Position numbers and translations under genes: made by a program. The notes beneath the pieces are model-generated. The model saw only the letters and a program-made list of their open reading frames with translations, was not told the origin of the DNA and made no database searches. From Myxococcales bacterium (GTDB lineage Bacteria > Myxococcota > UBA796 > SXON01), in contig SHYX01000015.1 of the NCBI GenBank assembly GCA_009692585.1, forward strand, positions 1 through 64,000: a stretch of 64,000 nucleotides of DNA, read 5' to 3'. Positions 54,701-62,918 of the stretch are shown in pieces. Position 1 is the stretch's first letter. Each line of letters starts with the position of its first letter.

Positions 54701-55983
54701 TCCTCACCACGTCCCAGTGCGCCTGCGCCAGCAGCGGCAGCTACACCGTCACGGGCACCACGTCCGCCAACGACGACTGCGACGACACCCGCGCCACGGT
54801 GAGCCCCGCCGATCTGGAGGTCTGTTCCACCACCTACGACGACGACTGTGACGGCTCCAGCAACGAGGTGGGCGCCTCGGACTGCACCACCTACTACTAC
54901 GACGGCGACAGTGACGGCTACGGCCTGCTCACCACCACTCAGTGCGCGTGCGGCAGCAGCGGCAGCTACACGGTGACCGGCGTCACCGCCGCCAACGACG
55001 ATTGCGATGACACCCGTGCGGCGGTGAGCCCCGCCGATCCCGAGGTCTGCTCCACGACCTACGACGACGACTGCGACGGCTCCAGCAACGAGGCCGGCGC
55101 CGCGGATTGCACGACCTACTACTACGATGGCGACAACGACACCTACGGCGATGCCAACCTGTCCACGTGCACCTGCGCCACCACCGGCAGCTACGACACT
55201 ACGGACGCCACCGATTGTGACGACGCGGTGGCGACCACCTACCCAGGAGCAGCCGACACCTTCGCGACCAACGACGGGGTGGACAACGACTGCGACGAGT
55301 TCATCGACGAAACGGGGGTCGCCTACGGCGACATCGTGATCACCGAGTTCTTCGGCGGCAACCTGACCGCGACCTATGACTGGGTCGAGATCTACAACAA
55401 CTCGGGGGACACGATCTCTCTGGCCAACTGGACCATGGATCTCTGTCACGACGCGGACTCCGGTGTGGCGGCGCCCTACGTTTCCGGCGACTGCAGCTCC
55501 TGGGTGACGGTGACCTTCCCCAGCTCGGCGACGGTCGCGGACGACAGCTACTACGTGGTCTGCGACATTCTCACCAGCTTCACGACCGCCACCGACTGCG
55601 ACCTGGTCCTGACCAGCTACGATTCGCCCGCCTACACCACGTCCACCGACCTGGAAAACATGGTTGGCGGGGTCGAGGTCGCGCTCGACGGAACGCTCAT
55701 CGACAGCGTCTTCTGGTGGCAGGACAATGGGAACGACGACTGGCCGGCGGACGGCAGCACGACCGTCACCTCGCAGCTCACCTCGATCCAACTCGACCTC
55801 GACACCATCACCGCCGTCACTCCCGATCCGGCCGACGCCAACGATGACTACTCGACCTCCACGAGCAATCCCTACCTCGACGATGTGTGGTGCACCTCCG
55901 AGGACGCGCTCGTCAGCAACGATTGGGCGAGCCTGTACACCATCGTGGGCACCCCGGGCGCGGTCAACGTGGACTGTCCGTAA
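51754..55983 (+). CDS. Giant MopE-repeat lipoprotein with lamin-tail domain
   Basis: The 1409-residue predicted lipoprotein begins MRHVATTLLVLLVSGCG (good lipobox VSGC). Residues 20-420 hold six WYDGVDQDCDG-type MopE units. Residues 422-1186 hold nine longer units of about 65-110 residues (YDDDCDG..CTTYYYDGDxDGYG..CxCxxxGxY..NDDCDDTRA). The last 215 residues look like a lamin-tail (LTD) domain (GDIVITEFFGGNLTATYDWV). It is highly acidic and Asp/Cys rich; extracellular metal binding is likely. It is the first of four genes running to 61981. Confidence 0.88.
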   Translation: MRHVATTLLVLLVSGCGSTWTGVDGDGDGFTLAQGDCDDGPDGGGVGPEATEVWYDGVDQDCDGNDADQDLDGEPALLAGGLDCWDDPTSIPAEFSALNGLVQPEAGDVLPGAPEVYYDGVDQDCDGADDFDQDGDGFASTAWVETRTELPVEDCYDAVTQVYPELWPDCVVEANRVVETPLSPAAVFPDASDTWYDGTDANCDGDDDFDKDGDTFAVCAECDDDDPTVFPNDAVELWYNHLDENCDGNDADQDGDGYVVAGYVEADPGNPIHVEGAYGVDDCWDDPADIPRGYDAINGMAQPSAAAVHPDAIETWYDGVDEDCASDDDFDQDGDGDPAETEPNRSGLFGSDCNDLDGTIYSDAPETWYDGTDSDCDGGSDYDQDADGYDSAAYSYGTSDDCDDTKSEVHPSTAGDFVNEDCATTYDDDCDGDTNDDDAESCVEHYDDADVDGYGDVTDSRCLCTDDGTYTTTGVTTSNDDCDDTRAAVNPAVTIENCGTSYDDDCDAVTNEQNGTSCTTYYLDADGDSYGTTTSQCWCSGYGTYDASNDDDCDDTRAAVSPAVTNENCSTSYDDDCDGVTNEQNGSSCTTYYYDGDNDAFGNASLSQCWCSTSGSYDVTNDDDCDDADATTFPGVAEEDSTTACMSDADGDGFGDTTAPSGGTAGTDCDDARSGVNPDGTETCGTAYDDDCDSSTNDTGAVGCTTYYYDGDNDTYGKSTLSQCTCTTSGSYDVTNSTDCDDSDADTFPGAASVESVTSCRNDDDNDGYGDTTVTSGVTAGTDCDDTRSAVNTAATETCSTTYDDDCDSSTNDVGATGCTTYYYDGDNDGYAITTSSQCTCTSSGNYDITGTTSANDDCDDTDDEISPGDPELCTTTADDDCDGGTNDVGATGCTTYFYDGDADGYGITTSSQCTCTSSGLYTVAGVTSANDDCDDTLAAVSPGDAEVCATTYDDDCDGSSNEVDASDCTTYYYDADSDGYGLLTTSQCACASSGSYTVTGTTSANDDCDDTRATVSPADLEVCSTTYDDDCDGSSNEVGASDCTTYYYDGDSDGYGLLTTTQCACGSSGSYTVTGVTAANDDCDDTRAAVSPADPEVCSTTYDDDCDGSSNEAGAADCTTYYYDGDNDTYGDANLSTCTCATTGSYDTTDATDCDDAVATTYPGAADTFATNDGVDNDCDEFIDETGVAYGDIVITEFFGGNLTATYDWVEIYNNSGDTISLANWTMDLCHDADSGVAAPYVSGDCSSWVTVTFPSSATVADDSYYVVCDILTSFTTATDCDLVLTSYDSPAYTTSTDLENMVGGVEVALDGTLIDSVFWWQDNGNDDWPADGSTTVTSQLTSIQLDLDTITAVTPDPADANDDYSTSTSNPYLDDVWCTSEDALVSNDWASLYTIVGTPGAVNVDCP
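53017..55311 (+). repeat. Nine tandem coding repeats of a DDDCDG-type unit
   Basis: Nine imperfect units lie head to tail inside the 1409-residue protein, each with the order YDDDCDG, CTTYYYDGD(N/S)D, a CxC pair, and NDDCDDTRAAV. Units 7-9 are nearly identical, which points to recent duplication. Units 3 and 4 carry an extra DxDxDG block and are about 45 residues longer. Confidence 0.88.
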
Positions 55984-55995
55984 TAGCAGGTGGGG

Positions 55996-58614
55996 ATGCG
56001 GCTGCTCTTGTCACTCCTGCTGGTCGGTTGCGGCTCCTCATGGCTCACCCAGGATCTCGATGGTGACGGGTGGTCCGCGGCCGAGGGCGATTGTTTCGAC
56101 AACCCCGACCAGGACGCCAACGGCATCGCGGCGGCGGACATCCACCCCGGCGGCTCCAACGAGACCTGGTACGACGGCGTGGACCAGAACTGCGATGGTG
56201 CCGACGACTACGACAAGGACGCCGACGGGCACGCCGCCGCCGAGTTCCTCGACGGAGACGATTGTTGGGACGACCCGGCGGCGGCGCCGACGGCGTTTCT
56301 GGCGCTGAGCGGCTTCTACCAGCCCCTGGCGCGCGAAGTTCACCCGGGCGCCGCGGAGACCTGGTACGACGGCGTCGACGAGAACTGTGATGCCCGCTCC
56401 GATTTCGATCAGGATGGCGACGCGGTCGACACGATGTGGCATGTGCAGGGCGGCGGTGGGGTGGGCGACGACTGCTTCGACGGCGAGGCAGATCCGTTCG
56501 ACAACCCGGCGCTGGCCGCTCCGCAGAACGTGAACCCCGACGCGGTGGAGACCTGGTACGACGGCACGGACGCCAACTGTGACGGCGCGGACGACTACGA
56601 CCAGGACGCGGACGGGTGGGCGGTCGACGAGGAATGCGACGACCTGGACCCGGACATCTACCCGAACGATGCCGCCGAGACCTGGTACGACGGGGTCGAC
56701 AGCAACTGCGATGGCCACAGCGACTACGACCAGGACGAGGACGGGTACGACTCGGCCGCCTACGCCGGCGATGACTGCAATGACGACCCGGCCACCCCTG
56801 GCTCGGGGCGGGATGGCCAGAGCGTCGACGCCGCGGACATGCACCCAGGCGCACGGGACGGGGCGTACGACGAAATCGACGCCGATTGTGCCGGGGACAG
56901 CGACTTCGACGCCGATGGCGACGGGCAGGACGCCGCGGACGTGGCCGACGAAGCTGGGCTCTTCGGCTCCGATTGCGATGACGATGACGGCACGGTCTAC
57001 GCCGGCGCCGCCGAGGTCTGGTACGACGCGGTCGACGCCGACTGCTCGGGCGGCAGCGACTTCGATCAGGATGGCGACGGTTTTGACTCCGCCGCCTACG
57101 GGTACGGCAGCTCGGACGACTGCGACGACGCCAGCTCCGCGGTGCACCCGAGCACCGACGACGATCCTGCGGCCGAGGACTGCGCGACCGTGGCCGACGA
57201 TGATTGCACCGGCACCGACAACGACCAGGATGCCGTCGGCTGCGTGGAGTATTTCCGCGACGGCGATGCCGACAGCTACGGCAAGCTCACCGATTCCGCC
57301 TGCTTCTGCGAGGAGTCGGGCGCCTACGCCGTGACCGGTGTCACCGCTGCCAACGCCGACTGCAACGACGCCAGATTCACGGTGAATCCGGGTGTCGCGC
57401 TCGAGGACTGCGACACGGCCGACGACGATGATTGCGACGGCGACACCAACGAGCTCGGCGGCGACAACTGCGAGGATTGGTACGGTGACGCGGATGTGGA
57501 CGGGTACGGCGTCGGTACCGCGGCGTGTTATTGCTCCGCGACCGCCGCCTTCTCCTCCTCACGGGACGACGACTGCGACGACGCGGACAGCACGGTCCAT
57601 CCCGGCGGGGCGGAGACCTGCGATCTGCAGGACGAAGACTGCGACGGCAGCGTCGACGAGGGCGTCACCCACTACTATGCCGACACCGACGGCGACCTGT
57701 ACGGGGACGACACCACGGAGACGTGCGCCTCAGGCGGTGGTCGCGTCGCGACCGGTGGCGACTGTGATGACGGCGACGAGCGTGTCTACCCCGGTGCACC
57801 AGAGCTGTGTGACGAGCAGCAGAACGATTGTGATGCCGCGAGCTGGAGCCCGACGGACGAGGACGGCACCGTGTCCTACACCACGACGGCCGGCCTGTGG
57901 ACGAGCGTCACCTCCGCCTGGGCCGCGGGTACGAGCTCGTCGATCGCCTCGATCTCCTTGGCGTCGAGCGGGACCTATCAGGTGTGCCCGGGAATCTGGT
58001 ACGTGGCGCTGGTCGCCGCCGGCGGGGATGACGTGGAGGTGGTCGGACCGTATGGGGCGGCCGACACCACGCTGGACCGGAACGGGACCTTGGGGCCGCT
58101 CTTGTCGGTCACCGACAGCTCGGTTTCGATGCAGGGCCTCACCTTGACCGGGGGCACCGGTCAGCTCGGTGGTACGTCCCGGTACGGTGGGGCGGCCTTG
58201 TCGTACGCGACCACGTCAACGTCAGTCGCGAGCGTGGCGTTGGTCGACTGCGAAGTCACCGGAAACAGCGCGACCTACGGCGGTGGGCTCGCCGCCTACA
58301 ACTACGGTGAAATCACCCTGACCGACACCGCGGTGTTCGACAACACCGCGACCAACGGCGGGGGCCTGTTTGTGCAGCGCGGCGCCGTGGTCTCGAGCGG
58401 TGGAGGCGTTCACGACAACACGTCGTCGGGCGAAGGTGGCGGCGCCTACTTCTCGACGAATCAAGGTTCGCTGACGGTCACCGGTGGGGACTGGTCCACC
58501 AACAGCCCCGACGATGCGGCCGGGGCCAGCGGCGGGTTCGGGACCGAGGCCGATGCGTCCTACGGCAGTTCGGCCGACTTCTCCTGTGCAGGGAACACCG
58601 GGTGTACGCCGTAG
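55996..58614 (+). CDS. Large MopE-repeat lipoprotein with beta-helix end
   Basis: The 872-residue predicted lipoprotein begins MRLLLSLLLVGCG (lipobox LVGC); a GTG six bases upstream is an alternative. Six WYDGVDxNCDG-type units (for example ETWYDGVDQNCDGADDYDKD) are followed by CDDADSTVHPGGAETCDLQD-type units to residue 620. The last 250 residues are rich in G, T and S with YGGGLAAYNYGEITLTDTAV and NNG-like turns, predicting a right-handed beta-helix. It lies 12 bases after the first giant gene and overlaps the cytochrome gene by 13. Confidence 0.87.
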   Translation: MRLLLSLLLVGCGSSWLTQDLDGDGWSAAEGDCFDNPDQDANGIAAADIHPGGSNETWYDGVDQNCDGADDYDKDADGHAAAEFLDGDDCWDDPAAAPTAFLALSGFYQPLAREVHPGAAETWYDGVDENCDARSDFDQDGDAVDTMWHVQGGGGVGDDCFDGEADPFDNPALAAPQNVNPDAVETWYDGTDANCDGADDYDQDADGWAVDEECDDLDPDIYPNDAAETWYDGVDSNCDGHSDYDQDEDGYDSAAYAGDDCNDDPATPGSGRDGQSVDAADMHPGARDGAYDEIDADCAGDSDFDADGDGQDAADVADEAGLFGSDCDDDDGTVYAGAAEVWYDAVDADCSGGSDFDQDGDGFDSAAYGYGSSDDCDDASSAVHPSTDDDPAAEDCATVADDDCTGTDNDQDAVGCVEYFRDGDADSYGKLTDSACFCEESGAYAVTGVTAANADCNDARFTVNPGVALEDCDTADDDDCDGDTNELGGDNCEDWYGDADVDGYGVGTAACYCSATAAFSSSRDDDCDDADSTVHPGGAETCDLQDEDCDGSVDEGVTHYYADTDGDLYGDDTTETCASGGGRVATGGDCDDGDERVYPGAPELCDEQQNDCDAASWSPTDEDGTVSYTTTAGLWTSVTSAWAAGTSSSIASISLASSGTYQVCPGIWYVALVAAGGDDVEVVGPYGAADTTLDRNGTLGPLLSVTDSSVSMQGLTLTGGTGQLGGTSRYGGAALSYATTSTSVASVALVDCEVTGNSATYGGGLAAYNYGEITLTDTAVFDNTATNGGGLFVQRGAVVSSGGGVHDNTSSGEGGGAYFSTNQGSLTVTGGDWSTNSPDDAAGASGGFGTEADASYGSSADFSCAGNTGCTP

Positions 58615-60623
58615 CCGTTGTCGTCTTCGGCCTGGGTTGCCAGACGGCGGGGACCTCGTCGCCGGTTGCCGGCGTGCCCGCCGCCGCCGACACCGGCCAT
58701 AGCGGCCTGGCCGTCCCTGTCGAGGTCCGGGTCACCGTCACCCTCGACGGCGTGCCCATCCAGGGAGCGTCGGTGCTCCAGGCCGGAACCGAGACCCGCT
58801 ACGAGACCGACGCCAGCGGCGTGGTGGACGTCCCGATCGATGGGACCATCGACGGTGATCTGTGGGTGGCCGCCAGCTTCCCGAGCGCGTGGAACGCGGG
58901 TGCGGCGGTGAAGGGGGCCTCGTCGGTGACCATCGGGCTCACGACGTTCGACCCCGCCGACAATCCCGACTACACCTTCGCTGATCCCGGGATCGACGCC
59001 ACCGCCGACTCCAACGCCACCCAGTGCAGCCATTGCCATCTGTCTCTCCACCGGGGATGGGCGGCGAGCCCCCATGCAGCGTCCGCGCGCAATCCCGTGG
59101 TCCACGCGGTCTATCAGGGCTTCGATCGGGACGTTCCCGACGTCGCATCCTGCGAGGCGCGCGGCGGAAGCTGGGAGCCGGCGGTCGAGCCCGGGACCTC
59201 GCTGGCGATCGACGCGTGCCACGTCGCGGAGGCGGTGAGCGGCGCTGGCGGGTGCGCGGACTGCCATGCGCCCGGTATCGGCGGGGCCGACCTCGCTGGA
59301 CACGAGCTGCTCGAAGCGACCGGACTCGCGTACCAAAACGGCGTGCATTGCGACGTCTGCCACAAGGTCGAGTCGGTCGATGTCGGCGAGGCCGCGGGTG
59401 TCGCGGGTTGGCTCAACGTGCTGCGCCCCAGCGATCCTTCCCCCTCCCGCCTGCTCGGGCCCTTCCACCCTCTGCAGTTCGGGCCCTACATCGACGTGCT
59501 CCACCCCTTGATGGGGGGTGTGCAACGGGAACATCTCCACAGCGCGGATTTCTGCGGGGGCTGCCACCAGCTCGATCAGGGCGTGCTCGTAGAGGGTGTC
59601 GAGCTTGATTGGTTGCGCTGGCCGGACGGCACGTTGCCGGTTCAGAGCACCTGGGCCGAGTGGGAGGACGGCCCGATGAACCCGGCGGCGCCCTGCCAGA
59701 GCTGTCACATGCCCCCGCTCCCGGGCGCGGGCAATTCCGCCGATCTCGGCAACGAGTTCGACCTGCTTCCGGGCGTCGCGACCGGCTGGTACCGTGCACC
59801 CGGCGCCGTACGGGCCCACTCCTGGGTAGGGCCGCGGCAACCGGAAAGCGGCATGCTCGAGCTTGCCGCGCTGCTCCAGGTCGAGACCGAGCTGACCGAC
59901 GGCGAGCTGGTGGCGACGGTCGTCGTACAGAATTCCGGTCCCGGGCACGCGCTGCCAACCGGTGAATCGCTACGCAATCTTGTCCTTCGTGTGGATGCAG
60001 CTTGCGATGGAGCGCCGCTTCGTGCCACGGGCGGAGACGTCGTGCCGGTCTGGGGTGGAGTCGATGGGGTGCGGACGCTGCCGGCCGAGCTGTTGGTGGT
60101 GGTTGGCGCCGCCGCGGGCGACCGGCTCCGGCTGCTGGCAACGGTGGGTTGGGTGGAGTACCAAGGTTTCGGTGCGTTCGGGGATGGGCGGTTCTCGGCG
60201 GCAGAGAAGGGTCTTCCCGACTATGCGTTCGTCGGGGACGCCGAGGTCCTGGCGGTGGACGCCGAGGGTCGGGTGACGCTCGATCACCCGGAGTGGGTGG
60301 CGTCGGCGGACACCGCCTTCTGGGTCCGGGCCGCGGGCGTTTCGGAGGTGGGTGCCGTCGGCGGCCTGCCGGGCTTCGGGTTCGCCCGGGTTCTCGTCGG
60401 GGATGACGGTGAGCGCATGGTGCCGCACCACCTCGCGGTGGACGTCGAGAGTGACAACCGCCTCTTGCCGACGGATTCGTTCACCACCGAGCACCGCTTC
60501 GAGGTCGCGTGTGCGTCCCCCACGGTGACCGCGACGCTTCGTTACCGCGCGGTCCCCTGGGGGCAGGCGCAGCGGTACGGCTGGGTGGTCGAGGACCGGG
60601 TGATGGCGACGGTGACAAGATGA
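58602..60623 (+). CDS. Five-haem cytochrome c lipoprotein
   Basis: The 673-residue predicted product starts with GTG at 58602 (YAVAVVVFGLGC follows), an atypical lipobox. Five CxxCH haem sites occur at about residues 142 (CSHCH), 218 (CADCH), 250 (CDVCH), 318 (CGGCH) and 365 (CQSCH). Each is embedded in a region like multihaem c-type cytochromes (HLSLHRGWAASPHAASARNP, LLGPFHPLQFGPYIDVLHPL). The last 250 residues are beta-rich. It overlaps the gene before by 13 bases and the multicopper oxidase by 4 (ATGA). Confidence 0.9.
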   Translation: MYAVAVVVFGLGCQTAGTSSPVAGVPAAADTGHSGLAVPVEVRVTVTLDGVPIQGASVLQAGTETRYETDASGVVDVPIDGTIDGDLWVAASFPSAWNAGAAVKGASSVTIGLTTFDPADNPDYTFADPGIDATADSNATQCSHCHLSLHRGWAASPHAASARNPVVHAVYQGFDRDVPDVASCEARGGSWEPAVEPGTSLAIDACHVAEAVSGAGGCADCHAPGIGGADLAGHELLEATGLAYQNGVHCDVCHKVESVDVGEAAGVAGWLNVLRPSDPSPSRLLGPFHPLQFGPYIDVLHPLMGGVQREHLHSADFCGGCHQLDQGVLVEGVELDWLRWPDGTLPVQSTWAEWEDGPMNPAAPCQSCHMPPLPGAGNSADLGNEFDLLPGVATGWYRAPGAVRAHSWVGPRQPESGMLELAALLQVETELTDGELVATVVVQNSGPGHALPTGESLRNLVLRVDAACDGAPLRATGGDVVPVWGGVDGVRTLPAELLVVVGAAAGDRLRLLATVGWVEYQGFGAFGDGRFSAAEKGLPDYAFVGDAEVLAVDAEGRVTLDHPEWVASADTAFWVRAAGVSEVGAVGGLPGFGFARVLVGDDGERMVPHHLAVDVESDNRLLPTDSFTTEHRFEVACASPTVTATLRYRAVPWGQAQRYGWVVEDRVMATVTR

Positions 60624-61981
60624 TCCTGGCCCTCCTCGGCTGTGTGGAGCCGGACGTCGCTGACGACGCCCACCCCTTCCTGGCGGACACGGCCGCCGAA
60701 CCGGGAGATCAGGGTCCGACGGTGCTGCCCTTCCCTGTGGACGCGAAGGACCTCGATGAGGCGGAGGGGCGCGTTCGGTTCGCCCTTGCCGCGCAGCTCA
60801 CGACGCATGACGTCGGCGGGGTGACGATCGCGGGGTACGGCTACGACGGGCTGACGCCGGGTCCGGTGCTGCGCGCCCGGGTGGGCGACGAGGTGACGGT
60901 CGAGTTGCACAACGCGCTGGCGGCGGCGACCACCCTCCACTGGCACGGGATGCACGTGCCAAACGCGATGGATGGGGTGGAGCGCGTCCAGGCACCCATC
61001 CTGCCGGGTGCGAAGTTCACCTACCGCTACACCGCGACGAGCTCCGGCACGTTCTGGATCCACCCTCACGTCGACACCGACCGGCAGGTCGACCTCGGTT
61101 TGTACGCCGTCGTCGTGGTGACAGCGCCGGCCGAGCCCGTGTCCGCTCACGACGTGGTGCTGGTCTTCGATGCCTGGGCAGAAGTCGAATCGGGCCTGGG
61201 AGCCGTCGACGATCACACGCCTCCCGACCCGGGGACACAGGTGTGGACCGTCAACGGGGCGGTGAGCCCGGTCTGGACTCTGGAGCCGGCCGCGACCGCG
61301 CGAGTACGCCTGCTCAACGCCTCGAACACCAGCTTTCTATCGCTGAACTGGCCGGGCGCCCGACTGCTCGCCACCGACCAGGGGCTGGCGGCGGCTCCCG
61401 GGCTCGTCGACGGGCTGGTGTTGGCGCCCGGGGATCGTGCGGAGGTCGAGGTCCTTGCCGGACAAGGGACGGTCCCGGTGACCACGTCGATGTGGTCGGC
61501 GGCCGGAGGCGCCAGCTACGGCGATCCCCGGACCCTCTTGACGGTCGTGGGTGGCGACGGCGAGCCCGGCCAACCGCTCGCCTTCTCGTTCTCCGGGGCC
61601 GCGCCGTCGACGGATCCCGGGCGCACGGATGTGCTCTACACTTTTGCGGGCGGGGCGCCCGGCGAGGACTGGCTCATCAACGGCGAGGCCTGGCCTGACG
61701 TGACCGCGACCCACGTCGCGCTCGATGCGGACGTGATCATCGAGGTGCGTAACCTCAGCGCTACCAGCCACCCCTTCCACCTGCACGGCCATCGCTTCGA
61801 GGTCCTGTCGGTCGACGGTGTGTCCCCGGCAAGCCAGCGCCACGAAGACACCATCGACGTGCCCATCCGCGCCGCGGTCCGCCTTCGGCTGATGGCGGAC
61901 AACCCGGGGGCATGGCTGGTGCACTGCCACCTGCTTGGCCACGAGGAGGGGGGGATGATGACCGAGTTGGTCGTGGAGTAG
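60620..61981 (+). CDS. Multicopper oxidase (predicted lipoprotein)
   Basis: The 453-residue product has all four copper-site motifs: HWHGMH near residue 107, HPHVD near 148, HPFHLHGH near 384, and HCHLLGHEEGGMM near 434 (type 1 Cys with axial Met). The N-terminus MILALLGCVEP is extremely short for a signal peptide but has the lipobox LLGC. Multicopper oxidases oxidise Cu(I), Fe(II), Mn(II) or organics and reduce O2. It is the last gene of the lipoprotein operon. Confidence 0.93.
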   Translation: MILALLGCVEPDVADDAHPFLADTAAEPGDQGPTVLPFPVDAKDLDEAEGRVRFALAAQLTTHDVGGVTIAGYGYDGLTPGPVLRARVGDEVTVELHNALAAATTLHWHGMHVPNAMDGVERVQAPILPGAKFTYRYTATSSGTFWIHPHVDTDRQVDLGLYAVVVVTAPAEPVSAHDVVLVFDAWAEVESGLGAVDDHTPPDPGTQVWTVNGAVSPVWTLEPAATARVRLLNASNTSFLSLNWPGARLLATDQGLAAAPGLVDGLVLAPGDRAEVEVLAGQGTVPVTTSMWSAAGGASYGDPRTLLTVVGGDGEPGQPLAFSFSGAAPSTDPGRTDVLYTFAGGAPGEDWLINGEAWPDVTATHVALDADVIIEVRNLSATSHPFHLHGHRFEVLSVDGVSPASQRHEDTIDVPIRAAVRLRLMADNPGAWLVHCHLLGHEEGGMMTELVVE

Positions 61982-62013
61982 GCCGGGCTGGTCCGGGTGG
62001 CGTGAACACGACC

Positions 62014-62868
62014 TCAGCGCGGCCCTTCCATCAGATAGGCGGCGATCTCCACGCCGAAGTTCATCGGCCAATGACCGAGGAACGCCGGGAGGAAGCTGCG
62101 ACAGCGCAGGCAGACCACCGCCAACAGCGCGCTGCCCACGAAGGAGGAGAGCATCTCGATCTCGGGCTTGCCCCGGTGCAGCAGAAAGTAGCCGAGGCTG
62201 ACATACAGGATCGCGGCGCGTTTGCCGTGGGTTCTGGCGATCGCGAACAGTCCGACGCCGTGCCAGAAGAACTCCTCCCCGAACAGGCAGACCCCGCGCA
62301 GGAGTTGGACGGCCAGGAGTTGCCCGAAGTCGGCGCGCGCGGCCACGTCCTGCGGGTAGTACGCGCGGAGGCTGGGCAGCAGCGCCACCGCAAGGAATGA
62401 GGCGGGTACGATGATCGCGGCGGCGATGGCCACCTTGGGTCCCCACCAGCGCCAGTCGCCCAGGCCGATTCCGTAGTCGTCGGCGCGCACGTCGGACGCC
62501 ATCCAGGCGGCCACCGAGACCACCGCGGCGAGCACCAACGGCGGGAAGAAACGAGCCGGGTCGTCCTCCGCCCAGCTCTTGCCCTCGCCGGCCAACTTCG
62601 CCGCCCACCACGGGGCGGCGACCAGCACCGACACCAGGATGGCGGCGCCCGCGAGCGCGCCACGCCGCCGCGTGGCCCCCCAGGCTGCGAGGAACGCCAG
62701 CGGAATGAACAGGTAGATGGCGTCGTATCCCGCCGCCAACATCCGGCCGGTGCGGGGCAGGAGCTTCCAATCGCAGAAGCAGCACCACGCCATCATCGTT
62801 GCCGGGAGCCAGCCGGCGAGCAGGGCGCCGGGGTCGAATTCGGCGACAAACGCACGCAGGCGAGACAT
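62014..62868 (-). CDS. CPBP-family intramembrane protease
   Basis: The 284-residue membrane protein has about eight helices. The CPBP motif 1 is CLFGEEFFWHGVGLF; the glutamate pair is there but the usual arginine is replaced by histidine. The motif 2 region has LLHRGKPEIEMLSSFVGSAL. Members process membrane proteins (bacteriocin immunity, CAAX-type). Substrate unknown. It is convergent with the multicopper oxidase gene. Confidence 0.8.
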   Translation of the reverse strand: MSRLRAFVAEFDPGALLAGWLPATMMAWCCFCDWKLLPRTGRMLAAGYDAIYLFIPLAFLAAWGATRRRGALAGAAILVSVLVAAPWWAAKLAGEGKSWAEDDPARFFPPLVLAAVVSVAAWMASDVRADDYGIGLGDWRWWGPKVAIAAAIIVPASFLAVALLPSLRAYYPQDVAARADFGQLLAVQLLRGVCLFGEEFFWHGVGLFAIARTHGKRAAILYVSLGYFLLHRGKPEIEMLSSFVGSALLAVVCLRCRSFLPAFLGHWPMNFGVEIAAYLMEGPR

Positions 62869-62918
62869 GGGCGTCCGCCTACCCTGCGGATCGCCGTCGG
62901 GCCGTGTTAGGATAGGTC

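Noticed and set aside
53017..55311. Regular repeats that could be mistaken for a CRISPR-like or non-coding satellite array.
   Set aside because: The repeats are in frame, encode conserved cysteines and aspartates, vary by codon and have no unique spacers.
54262..55791. A 509-residue minus-strand open frame opposite the repeats of the giant lipoprotein.
   Set aside because: It is a V/G/A-rich mirror of the GAC-rich repeats, with no family match; long antisense frames are expected opposite such high-GC repetitive DNA.
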